The translations under genes and the position numbers were made by a program. Below the pieces are notes generated by a model that was not told the origin of the DNA, searched no databases, and was given only the letters and a program-made list of their open reading frames with translations. This document shows positions 55,824-63,936 of a stretch of DNA of 64,000 nucleotides, one piece after another. The stretch covers positions 3,844,001 to 3,908,000 of the forward strand of contig OY970289.1 in assembly GCA_963716135.1 (NCBI GenBank), in the 5' to 3' direction. The stretch's first letter is position 1. Each line of letters begins with the position of its first letter. This DNA comes from CAVRAW01 sp963716135 (lineage in GTDB: Bacteria > Planctomycetota > Planctomycetia > Pirellulales > JADZDJ01).

Positions 55824-56643
55824 ATGCAAGACGACATGCTGCGGCAATTCGCCGTGAATACTCGCCGCCTGTCGATCGAGATGGTGGCCCGCGCCAAGGC
55901 TTCGCACATCGGCGGTGCGCTGAAGCATGGCCGACATTCTGGCGGTGCTGTTTGCGCCGGGGGGCCGGTTGCGGTTGCGGCCCGAAGAACCGGAGTGGCC
56001 CCTGCGCGATCGGTTCGTTTTGAGCAAGGGGCACAGTTGCGTGGGACTGTACTCGGCGCTGGCGCTGCGAGAGTTCTTTCCGGTCAGCGAATTGCAGCAG
56101 TACGGTCAGGATGACTCGCGCTTGATGTCGCACGTTTCGCACCACGTGCCGGGGGTGGAATTCTCGACCGGTTCCTTAGGGCACGGCTTGCCGCTGGCTT
56201 GCGGGCTGGCGCTGGGAGCGCGTCGCCGCGGCCAATCGTGGCGGTCTGTGGCGCTTTTGTCCGACGGCGAATTGAACGAGGGCTCCACTTGGGAAGCGAT
56301 TTTGTTCGCCGGGCATCATCAGCTCGACAACCTGTGGGTCATTGTCGATTACAACAAAATCCAAAGCATGGGGCGCGTCGAAGAAGTGCTGCGGCTGGAT
56401 CCGCTGCCGGAGAAATTTGCCCTGTTCGGTTGGAACACGGTGCGCGTCGATGGGCACGATTTGAGCGCCCTTTCCGCGGCGCTGGATTTGGATCACCCCT
56501 GCCGCGGCCGGCCGACGGTGATCGTGGCCGACACCGTGAAAGGGGCCGGCGTCGATTTCATGGAAGACAAGTTGCTGTGGCATTATCGCCCGCCGGACGC
56601 TCAGCAATTGCAAACCGCGTTGGCCCAATTGCGCGCCGCCTAG
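55824..56643 (+). CDS. Transketolase-like subunit, N-terminal half (frameshifted)
   Basis: This is the thiamine-diphosphate-binding half of a two-piece transketolase, about 272 residues. The first frame covers MQDDMLRQFAVNTRR to ASHIGGAL, and the second continues MADILAVLFAPGG to the stop at 56643. The conserved GGALSMADI indicates one extra base at 55923-55924, in GCGCTGAAGC. The ThDP motif reads SDGELNEGSTWEA, with the second part VDYNKIQSMG. Short split transketolases occur in primary metabolism of archaea and in clusters for branched or deoxy sugars. Its companion is immediately downstream. Confidence 0.92.
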
Positions 56644-56664
56644 AGGCGCGTTGAGGAATTCGCC

Positions 56665-57564
56665 GTGCGCAATGCATTTATTGAAATACTGCTGGACGAA
56701 GCTGGCCGCCGCGAGAACGTGTTTCTCGTGATCGGTGATTTAGGGTTCGGCGTCGTCGAGCCATTTGCCGAGGCGTATCCCGAGCGGTTTCTCAATGCCG
56801 GCGTGGCCGAGCAGAATATGACCGGAGTGGCCGCCGGGCTTTCGCGCTGCGGCTACAACGTGTTCACCTATTCGATCGCCAATTTCCCCACACTGCGCTG
56901 CCTGGAACAAATTCGCAACGACGTGTGTTACCACCGCTCGAATGTGAAAGTGGTGAGCGTAGGGGCCGGGTTGGCTTACGGGGCGTTGGGATACAGTCAC
57001 CACGCCGTTCAAGACCTGGCTTGCCTGCGGAGCATGCCCGGCATGTTGATGGCCACGCCGTGCGATCCGCACGAAGCGCGGGGGGCGGTTCGATTCCTTT
57101 GCGATTACGACGGGCCGGCGTACCTTCGCTTGGGCAAGGCGGGAGAGAAGGTGCTGCACGAAGGGCCGCTTGTCCTGCAAACGCCGGCGCTGCCGCGATT
57201 GTGCGATGGCGACGGAGTTGCGATTCTGGCGTGCGGATCGCTGGCGGCGATCGCGGTGGAAGCGGCGCCGAAATTGGGGGCAGCAGTGTATAGCGCCGCA
57301 TTGTGGTCGGACGACCAAGCCACGGCGGAATCAATCGCGCAATTGGTGCGCAGCTATCGCCGCGTCATCGTGGTCGAGGAGCATTTGCCGGCCGGGGGAT
57401 TCGGCTCGTTCGTGCGCGAGCAACTGGAAGCGTGGCCCGATTTGCAATCTCGGGTGCGGTGTCTGGCGCTTCGCAGCGAAGTTTGCGACAAGGTCGGCAG
57501 CCAGCAGTTTCTGCGGCGCGAGAGCGATCTGACGCCCGAAGCGATTATCCGCGCCGCCGCTTGA
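56665..57564 (+). CDS. Transketolase-like subunit, C-terminal half
   Basis: This is the pyrimidine-binding and C-terminal half of the split transketolase, 299 residues, starting with GTG. Conserved pieces are VFLVIGDLGFG, the catalytic glutamate region RFLNAGVAEQNMTGVAAGL (Glu of AEQNM binds ThDP), SHHAVQDLACLRSMPGM and, at the end, VVEEHLPAGGFGS. It forms the second subunit together with the gene 21 bases upstream. The pair could transfer a two-carbon unit to the keto sugar made by RfbF/RfbH, but this is inference from context. Confidence 0.94.
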   Translation: MRNAFIEILLDEAGRRENVFLVIGDLGFGVVEPFAEAYPERFLNAGVAEQNMTGVAAGLSRCGYNVFTYSIANFPTLRCLEQIRNDVCYHRSNVKVVSVGAGLAYGALGYSHHAVQDLACLRSMPGMLMATPCDPHEARGAVRFLCDYDGPAYLRLGKAGEKVLHEGPLVLQTPALPRLCDGDGVAILACGSLAAIAVEAAPKLGAAVYSAALWSDDQATAESIAQLVRSYRRVIVVEEHLPAGGFGSFVREQLEAWPDLQSRVRCLALRSEVCDKVGSQQFLRRESDLTPEAIIRAAA

Positions 57565-57583
57565 TTTCAACCCTCCATGAGCG

Positions 57584-58759
57584 ATGCCCAAATATTCGAT
57601 CGTACTGCCGACGCTGAACGGTCGTGAAACGTTGGCGATCACGTTGCCGGCGATGCTGCAAAGGATCGTCCGGCAGGATGTCGAGTGGATCGTCAGCGAC
57701 AATCGCTCGGAAGACGGTTGCTATGATTGGCTCGAGCGGCTATCGGCCACGGATCGCCGCCTGCGCGTGGTTCGCCCGGGGCATCGATTGTGCATCGGCG
57801 AGCATTTGGAGTTTGTCTACCGCTTCGCCCATGGCCAATGGCTGTGCCACATGGGCGACGACGATCTCATGCTGCCGGATCGGTTCGACAGGCTGGACCG
57901 AGTAATCGAGCAAACCGGCGCGGACATGGTGAGCGGCCGATTCGTGCGATACTTGTGGCCGGAATACCCGGAGGCGAGCGTCGCCAATTCGTTCGACCCG
58001 CAGCAGCACTTCAGCGGCGATGTCAGACTGCTGACGGGGCAAGAGATGGCGCGGCGGCTATTGAACGACAAAGTGGTGCTTCCCGGCGGGTCGTGGGCGC
58101 TGAAGCGCGAAGTGGTGGAGCAGGTGCGGCAGCGAGCCGGCTGGTTTGCCTCACCGCAGCACGTGGAATTCTTCGGCATTCGCGGCGCGGCGTGCGTGAG
58201 TCGGCGGGTAGCGATCGTCGATTCTCCGCTGATGATTCTTGGAAGGCACGCGAAATCGAGCAGCGCGGTGGCGTACTTGCCCAAGCGCTGGCAGGGCTCG
58301 CGCCGCTGGGATTGGAGCGTCGAAGATCCGCTGCCGTACCGCTGCTCTCCATTTCAGTGGAAGACGTATTGCACACTGTCGCTGGATGCCGCGTTAACCG
58401 TCAAATACAAGTTCCCGGAGCAACTTGACGGCGTTGAGATCGATTGGCGGCACTGGACCGATTTGATCTTTCGCGAAGCGGCCGAGCTGGTGCGGATCGG
58501 TCAATTGCCGCGTTCGGTAATTCCTGAATTTCTGAACGCGGTGGCAAAAGTGCCCGCGCGCGACGCACTTATTGGCGCTGGCGCTGGCGCGCAAGCGAAT
58601 GGAACGACCTTGGCGGAGACTCCAGGAAATCTCGCGCCCCTGGCGGAGGGCCTTGCGAAACTCGCGAGCGTCGGCTCAACGTATCGAGACAAACTGCGGA
58701 TGGACGGATCGCATCTACGGCGCCAAAATGGGCTTTGCGAATATTGCCGAAGCGGCTGA
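57584..58759 (+). CDS. GT2-family glycosyltransferase
   Basis: The 391-residue protein has a GT-A fold of family 2 with YSIVLPTLNGRETLAITLP, VSDNRSEDG and the metal-binding HMGDDDLML, and no membrane helices. The last 70 residues are Ala/Gly/Leu-rich and look disordered. It is the last gene of the polysaccharide unit (20 bases after the transketolase half) and probably adds one sugar to the growing glycan in the cytoplasm. Donor and acceptor cannot be deduced. Confidence 0.88.
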   Translation: MPKYSIVLPTLNGRETLAITLPAMLQRIVRQDVEWIVSDNRSEDGCYDWLERLSATDRRLRVVRPGHRLCIGEHLEFVYRFAHGQWLCHMGDDDLMLPDRFDRLDRVIEQTGADMVSGRFVRYLWPEYPEASVANSFDPQQHFSGDVRLLTGQEMARRLLNDKVVLPGGSWALKREVVEQVRQRAGWFASPQHVEFFGIRGAACVSRRVAIVDSPLMILGRHAKSSSAVAYLPKRWQGSRRWDWSVEDPLPYRCSPFQWKTYCTLSLDAALTVKYKFPEQLDGVEIDWRHWTDLIFREAAELVRIGQLPRSVIPEFLNAVAKVPARDALIGAGAGAQANGTTLAETPGNLAPLAEGLAKLASVGSTYRDKLRMDGSHLRRQNGLCEYCRSG

Positions 58760-58825
58760 CTGGTTTGCAGTGAACTATCCGGCCGCCGGTCAGCGTGCTC
58801 GAGCCGCCTAACAAGCACACAAGCT

Positions 58826-60136
58826 ATGGATTCAGCGCATCGCGTGGTGATCGTGGGCGGCGGATTCGCCGGCTTGAACGTCGCCCGTAAATTGCGCAAG
58901 GCGCCGGCCCGCGTTACGCTGATCGATCGGCGTAACTTCCACTTGTTTCAGCCGCTGTTGTATCAGGTGGCCACCGGCGGACTGTCGCCGGCCAATATCG
59001 CGGCGCCGTTGCGGGCATTATTTAAGCGGCAGGCCAATGTCGAAGTGCTGCTGGGGGAAGTGACGGACATTGACGCCGCCAATCGCAAAGTGCTGCTGCG
59101 CGACGGCGCTGTTCCCTACGACACGCTGGTGATCGCCACCGGCGTGCGGCATCAATACTTCGGGCGGGACGACTGGGAGCCGTTCGCGCCGGGCTTGAAA
59201 ACTGTTGAAGATGCCACGGCGATTCGCGGCCGCATCCTCTCGGCGTTTGAGCAAGCGGAACGCGAGGCCGACCCGGAAGTACACTCCAAGCCCGATCAAG
59301 AAAAGATTCGAGCGTGGCTGCGATTCGTGGTTGTCGGCGGCGGACCAACGGGCGTGGAAATGGCCGGCACGCTGTGCGAATTGGCCCGAGAAACTTTGAA
59401 GGGCAACTTTCGCAATATCGATCCGGCAAGCGCCGAGGTGATTGTGGTGGAGGCCACCGATCGGGTACTGCCCAAGTTCAAACCGGAGCTATCGGCCAAG
59501 GCGCTGGCGTCGTTGGAAAAGCTTGGCGCCACCGTGCGGTTGAATACTCGAGTGACGGACATTCAATCGCATCAGGTTACGGTCGATTCAGGAGTTCGCA
59601 AAGAAAATATTGCCACCCGAACGGTTCTGTGGGCCGCCGGAGTACAGGCCTCGCCGCTGGGGAAGATGCTCGAGAAGGCGGCTGGGGCGAAACTTGATCG
59701 GGCGGGTCGGGTGATCGTGGAACCCGATTGCAGCGTGCCGGGTCATCCCGAGATTTTTGTGACTGGCGACCTGGCTCATTTCGTCGGGGCCGATGGACAA
59801 CCGCTTCCCGGCGTGGCTCAACCGGCAATTCAAGAAGGTCGCTACGTCGGCAAACTGATTCGTGCGCGGCTTCAGGGAAAAACGCTGCCACCGTTTCGTT
59901 ATCGAGACTTGGGCAATCTGGCGACGATCGGCCGGCACGCCGCCGTGGCGGATTTGGGCTGGTGCCGGTTCTCGGGCTGGTTGGCGTGGTGGGTGTGGCT
60001 GCTGGTGCACTTGATGCACATCGTGCAGTTCCATAATCGCGTGCTGGTCTTGATGCAGTGGGCTTGGAACTATTTCACGCGCAATTGCGCGGCAAGGTTG
60101 ATCACAGAATCGTCGGCCGTCGATTCGCACGACTAG
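58826..60136 (+). CDS. ndh: Type II NADH dehydrogenase (NDH-2)
   Basis: This is a single-subunit, non-proton-pumping NADH:quinone oxidoreductase of 436 residues with FAD. It has two nucleotide-binding motifs, VIVGGGFAGLNVARKL (FAD, residues 7-22) and VVVGGGPTGVEMAG (NADH, about residue 168). It also has the FVTGDLAHF flavin site and the AQPAIQEGRYVG segment of NDH-2. The C-terminal 45 residues (WLAWWVWLLVHLMHIVQF) are an amphipathic membrane-binding helix pair. It is followed by a bidirectional terminator. Confidence 0.96.
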   Translation: MDSAHRVVIVGGGFAGLNVARKLRKAPARVTLIDRRNFHLFQPLLYQVATGGLSPANIAAPLRALFKRQANVEVLLGEVTDIDAANRKVLLRDGAVPYDTLVIATGVRHQYFGRDDWEPFAPGLKTVEDATAIRGRILSAFEQAEREADPEVHSKPDQEKIRAWLRFVVVGGGPTGVEMAGTLCELARETLKGNFRNIDPASAEVIVVEATDRVLPKFKPELSAKALASLEKLGATVRLNTRVTDIQSHQVTVDSGVRKENIATRTVLWAAGVQASPLGKMLEKAAGAKLDRAGRVIVEPDCSVPGHPEIFVTGDLAHFVGADGQPLPGVAQPAIQEGRYVGKLIRARLQGKTLPPFRYRDLGNLATIGRHAAVADLGWCRFSGWLAWWVWLLVHLMHIVQFHNRVLVLMQWAWNYFTRNCAARLITESSAVDSHD

Positions 60137-60156
60137 CGCTCGACGACGGTGCGCGC

Positions 60157-60210
60157 AAAAAAAGCCGCCCGGCCGGTCGTCTTAACCAGAGGCGCGGGCG
60201 GCAATCTTTA
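60157..60210. terminator. Bidirectional intrinsic terminator
   Basis: GCCGCCCG (60164-60171) and CGGGCGGC (60195-60202) are exact reverse complements. Seven As precede the left arm, which is a T-run on the minus strand, and CTTTA follows the right arm. It can terminate ndh from the left and the small minus-strand gene at 60317-60442 from the right. Confidence 0.6.
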
Positions 60211-60316
60211 TGGGCAAATCAGAGCGTCGAGTTTTTTGAACTTCTTCGGCCATATTTGCCGGCTGGAAGCTCTAACCTTGACCTCCTAGCGTCCTGCAAA
60301 AGCAAGAACGGCGTGT

Positions 60317-60442
60317 TTAGCCTCCAAGCATCTTGGCAATGATGAAGATCAGAATCGCGCCGCCCAAGCCTCCGCCCAAAAGCAAATAAAGGATTGAATA
60401 ACCAACTGCACCAAACAGGAATGTGGTGGCAAGTATGGACAT
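60317..60442 (-). CDS. Small 41-aa membrane protein
   Basis: A 41-codon minus-strand frame starts with ATG at 60442. A strong ribosome-binding site AGGAG sits seven to twelve bases upstream (CCAGGAGAACACC before the ATG). It encodes a protein almost entirely hydrophobic, with a Gly-rich centre LLGGGLGGAILIF and the end AKMLGG. It has no cysteine and one charged residue. One or two short membrane helices are predicted by eye. The terminator at 60157-60210 lies downstream in the right orientation. It is too short for ordinary gene-finding thresholds. The function is unknown. Confidence 0.65.
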   Translation of the reverse strand: MSILATTFLFGAVGYSILYLLLGGGLGGAILIFIIAKMLGG

Positions 60443-60899
60443 GGTGTTCTCCTGGAATCTCTCTTCATGGGGTGTGCCCGATGGCACGAGTTGTTAGATT
60501 CACGACGATTTGCGACGCTTCGATCCGCGAATCGTAATTTGCAAAGATCATGCCACGCAGGTGGGCGGCATTTCTCAGGGGCGATCTAAACGACCCCCAG
60601 CAACAACTTAGGTCAACGATTTCCGCTAGCAGGCGACGCTCTACGATGCCGTTGCCAATTCGATGCTGGACCGGCAACTCGATGGCTTTGATCGCAAAAC
60701 GATCAATTTTTGCGAGTGGCTGACCAGAAAAGCGACAAAATGGGATGACTGGGATATCCACTAAAGCTTTTCCTAATACTTTGACTCTACCTGTTGCGGC
60801 GACCTTTCCGATAACTAAGGAGGATTACCCCTTTTGCGGTCCGCAACGGCCCCAGCAGGGCTTTGAAGCGGGCAAAACCCCAGGTTCACGGAGGAACTC
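60443..60899. other. Upstream region of the NodT-type gene
   Basis: Apart from the fragment at 60630-60764 no gene is seen. A strong Shine-Dalgarno-like AAGGAGGA at about 60820-60827 is followed by no ATG, only a TTG (60838) opening a very short frame, so a leader peptide is possible but unproven. The ribosome-binding site GGAGGA used by the NodT-type gene lies at 60891-60896. Confidence 0.4.
60630..60764 (+). pseudogene. C-terminal coding fragment, possible gene remnant
   Basis: After an in-frame TAG at 60627-60629 a 44-residue frame ends at 60764. It shows a protein-like sequence with helices and aromatic residues (YDAVANSMLDRQLDGFDRK, then INFCEWLTRK and WDDWDIH). The only ATG lies eleven codons in, without a ribosome-binding site. 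It may be the tail of a lost gene. The opposite strand has a longer open frame (60465-60761) without recognisable features. Confidence 0.3.
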
Positions 60900-62891
60900 A
60901 TGCGGGGGGCGGCAGGCGTACATCGCGGCCAACAGCAACTCACCGGCCGACGTCGGGCGGACATGCTGGGCGTCGCGCTGCTGATGCTGCTAGCAACTGC
61001 GCTGATGTCCAGCGGCTGCACCCCTTGGCGCGAATATTTCGGCAATGGGTTCAAAGTGGGCCCCAATTACCGGCAGCCGCCGGCGCCGGTGGCCGAGCAT
61101 TGGATCGATGAAACTGATAAGCGGATCAGCACCGACGAGCCTGACCTAAGTCACTGGTGGACGACGTTCAACGATTCCGATTTGAATGAACTGGTCCACT
61201 CGGCATATCAGCAAAATCTGACGCTGAAGGAAGCTGGCTATCGCATCTTGGAAGCTCGCGCTGCATTGGCAATCCAGGTCGGCAATCTGTTTCCGCAAAC
61301 GCAGCAGGCGATTGGCGGTTATTCGCGAAATGCAATTAGTACGCTGGCGGCCAATCAAAATTTCCTGCCCCAGCGTTTCTTCGACAGTTGGGACCTGGGA
61401 TTCAATCTGGCTTGGGAGCTGGATTTTTGGGGTCGCTTCCGCCGCGAGATCGAATCGGCCGCCGACGTGCTCGATGCGTCGGTGTTCAATTACGACGACG
61501 TGATCGTCACGCTGCTGGGCGACGTGGGGTCGACCTACGTCGAAATGCGCACTTTGCAGCAGCAACTCCAATACGTGCATGACAATATCGCCATACAAAC
61601 CGAATCGCTCGATATCGCTCAAGCCCGCTATCGCGGCGGTTTGACCAGCGAATTGGACGTGCAGCAAGCCACCAGCACTTTGGCGCAAACGGAGGCGCTA
61701 ATTCCGCAGCTCAGCAAGCAACTGCGAGCGGCGAACGATCGGCTGTGCGTGCTGCTGGGCATTCCGACGCGGGATTTGACAAAAAGCCTGGGTGACAAGC
61801 CCATTCCCGGCGCGTCGCCCGACGTGGTCGTGGGCATTCCCTGCGATTTGCTGACCCGTCGACCTGATATCCGCCGTGCGGAGCGCGAAGCGGCGGCGCA
61901 GTGCGCACAAATTGGCGTCGCGGAGTCGGACTTGTATCCGCAAATTGCGATTACTGGAACTTTCGTGTTCGATTCGGAGCGGTTTACCGATCTTTTCAAA
62001 AACAAGTCGCAGCAGGGGACCGTGGGCCCGGGCTTCCAATGGAACGTGCTGAACTACGGCCGGTTGGTGAACAACATCCGCGTGCAGGATGCGAAGTTCA
62101 AAGAGCTCGTGCTGGCGTATCAAAACACGGTGCTGCAGGCGAATTCCGAAGTGGAAGACGGACTGGCGGAATTCCTGGAATCGCAACTGCAAGCCAAGGC
62201 AATGCAGCGCAGCGTGGACGCGGCCGACAAAGCCGTGAAACTTTCCATCGTGCAGTACCGCGGAGGACTGGTCGATTTCAACCGCGTGGCGCTCTTGCAG
62301 CAGAATCTCGTGCAGCAGCAAGATCTGCTCGCGCAAGCTCAAGGAGATATTGCCTTGGGATTGATTCGAACCTACCGCGCTTTGGGAGGCGGCTGGCAAG
62401 TACGCTGCACGGGCTTTGGTCCGGCGGAAGCGGCGGCGGCAGTCGACGGCACGAATCCCAGCGGCGAAACAATTCCGCCCGGCACTCCGGCGCCAAGCGG
62501 CCAGAGCCCCGATCCCAATGCGCAGCCCCTGCAACCGCAACGCGGATTGCCTCTGGAAGGTCCCAACGGTCCGCTACCGCCGGGCGAGGCGCCTGGCGCG
62601 GCGACCGTTCCCTCGGCCCAGAACAATGCGCCAGGCGGAAACACGTGGGATTCGACTGTTTGGTCCGGCTACGCACAGCCGAAAACATTTTCTCTGCAAG
62701 ACGATATCAAGCCGGTGGCAAGCACGGCTGCGTTGCCAGCAGCGCCAGCCCAGCAGCGATTCACTCCCAGCTTGCCCAGCGCGTTTAGCGATCCGAAGTC
62801 GGCAGATGTGTTGCGCGGCGTGCTATCTGCGTATTCAGGCACCGCCGCTTTGCCGACATCAGACAAAAGCGGTTCGGTTCCTCCGCGATAA
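60900..62891 (+). CDS. NodT-family outer-membrane efflux lipoprotein with Pro-rich tail
   Basis: This is the outer-membrane channel of a tripartite efflux pump. The 663-residue protein has a lipoprotein-like signal (LLATALMSSGCTPW, Cys about residue 40) and the two tandem outer-membrane efflux repeats. These include FKVGPNYRQPPAPVAEHW, LAWELDFWGRFRREIES, ARYRGGLTSELDVQQA, LLTRRPDIRRAEREAAAQCAQIGVAESDLYPQI and VQYRGGLVDFNRV. The family ends at about residue 505. An extra tail of nearly 160 residues follows, rich in Pro, Gly, Ala and Ser. No RND or membrane-fusion gene is adjacent in the window. The start has GGAGGA four bases upstream. Confidence 0.93.
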   Translation: MRGAAGVHRGQQQLTGRRRADMLGVALLMLLATALMSSGCTPWREYFGNGFKVGPNYRQPPAPVAEHWIDETDKRISTDEPDLSHWWTTFNDSDLNELVHSAYQQNLTLKEAGYRILEARAALAIQVGNLFPQTQQAIGGYSRNAISTLAANQNFLPQRFFDSWDLGFNLAWELDFWGRFRREIESAADVLDASVFNYDDVIVTLLGDVGSTYVEMRTLQQQLQYVHDNIAIQTESLDIAQARYRGGLTSELDVQQATSTLAQTEALIPQLSKQLRAANDRLCVLLGIPTRDLTKSLGDKPIPGASPDVVVGIPCDLLTRRPDIRRAEREAAAQCAQIGVAESDLYPQIAITGTFVFDSERFTDLFKNKSQQGTVGPGFQWNVLNYGRLVNNIRVQDAKFKELVLAYQNTVLQANSEVEDGLAEFLESQLQAKAMQRSVDAADKAVKLSIVQYRGGLVDFNRVALLQQNLVQQQDLLAQAQGDIALGLIRTYRALGGGWQVRCTGFGPAEAAAAVDGTNPSGETIPPGTPAPSGQSPDPNAQPLQPQRGLPLEGPNGPLPPGEAPGAATVPSAQNNAPGGNTWDSTVWSGYAQPKTFSLQDDIKPVASTAALPAAPAQQRFTPSLPSAFSDPKSADVLRGVLSAYSGTAALPTSDKSGSVPPR

Positions 62892-63013
62892 TGCGCGGCT
62901 TTTTCGGGCCGAACGTCGCTATTCGTGCCTGCGCCCTGCTGGAAATCGAAACTCGGCAGCGCCTATAATCTAGCGCCGGGTTCACCAAGATTTTCAGCTT
63001 AAAGGAGCCAGCC

Positions 63014-63898
63014 ATGATCGCCACCCGCACCACGCTGTGGACCGCCGGGTTGTTTGCGCTGTTGTCGATGATTTGTTCCACAATCGCAATGGCCGACACC
63101 GCCGACGATGGTTGGTATTCGGCGCCGGCAGCTCAAACCACGTATTACGCGCCGGCCGAAACAACGACCTACTACGCGCCCACGACGACGTACGACGCGC
63201 CGACGACAGCTTACTACGCGCCGACCACAACGTACTATGCTCCGGCTGCAGCCACCGCTTGCTACTCGACACCGGTGATGACCGAACGGAAATACTGGGT
63301 GGGCAAGCAGGTATGCGAGACGGCGGAGCGCGAAGAACGAATCACCGTGCGAAAACCTGTGACGGAAACCGCGGAGCGCGAAGAAACAGTCACCGTGCGC
63401 AAGCCGGTAATCGAAACCGCAGAACGGGAAGAAACCTACACGGTGATGAAACCAGTGTATGAAACCTCTGAGCAGGAACAGCGCGTGTGCGTGCAGAAGC
63501 CCGTGTACGAATCGGCGATGGCCACGAATTATGTGACGCAGTATACGCCGTACATCGCCTATCAGCCGGTGCGGCTGGGTTGGTTCCGCTGGGGCCAGGT
63601 GGCCACAACAATGTACGCGCCGCAGGTCGTGGCCCAGCAAGTGCCGGTTCAAACGGTGCGCTACATCTCGCAAGAAGAGGTGCGCAAAATTCCAGTAAAC
63701 ACGGTGCGCTACGTCGAAGAGCGGCAGACTCGCAAAGTGCCCGTGACCACCCAGCGGTGGGTGGAAGAACAGCAAGTGCGCAAAGTGCCCGTGACCACGG
63801 TCCGCTACGTCGATGAAGAACAAGTGCGCAAAGTTCCGATCACTACGATGCGCACCGTGTGGGAAGAACGGACGGAGCTGGTGCCGGCGGGGTACTAA
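63014..63898 (+). CDS. Secreted YTV-type tandem-repeat protein
   Basis: The 294-residue protein has a signal peptide (to about residue 27, IAMADTADD) and three blocks of different repeats. Residues 40-82 have TTYYAP-like hexamers. Residues 98-170 have four copies of about 18 residues with the pattern ET(A/S)EREE.(I/V)TVRKPV. Residues 207-290 have five or so copies of (R/I)KVPVTTVRYVEE. Such repeats are characteristic of secreted planctomycete proteins (YTV family, PF07639, from memory). It is probably cell-surface or cell-wall associated. A ribosome-binding site AAAGGAG lies before the ATG. Confidence 0.75.
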   Translation: MIATRTTLWTAGLFALLSMICSTIAMADTADDGWYSAPAAQTTYYAPAETTTYYAPTTTYDAPTTAYYAPTTTYYAPAAATACYSTPVMTERKYWVGKQVCETAEREERITVRKPVTETAEREETVTVRKPVIETAEREETYTVMKPVYETSEQEQRVCVQKPVYESAMATNYVTQYTPYIAYQPVRLGWFRWGQVATTMYAPQVVAQQVPVQTVRYISQEEVRKIPVNTVRYVEERQTRKVPVTTQRWVEEQQVRKVPVTTVRYVDEEQVRKVPITTMRTVWEERTELVPAGY

Positions 63899-63936
63899 GA
63901 GAGAGGGACGAGAGACGGGGGGCGAGAGATGAGGGC
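63899..63936. repeat. Degenerate purine heptamer array (GAGRGAC type)
   Basis: Words such as GGACGAG, AGACGGG, GGGCGAG and AGATGAG follow each other with a 7-base period directly after the stop of the repeat-protein gene. They are less exact than the other heptamer arrays in the window. Confidence 0.45.

Noticed and set aside
60465..60761. Minus-strand 98-codon frame
   Set aside because: No motif; the plus-strand fragment at 60630-60764 has the more protein-like sequence.
60820..60870. Leader peptide starting at a TTG after a strong Shine-Dalgarno sequence
   Set aside because: Only about ten codons, rare start codon and no amino-acid pattern suggesting attenuation; evidence too thin.
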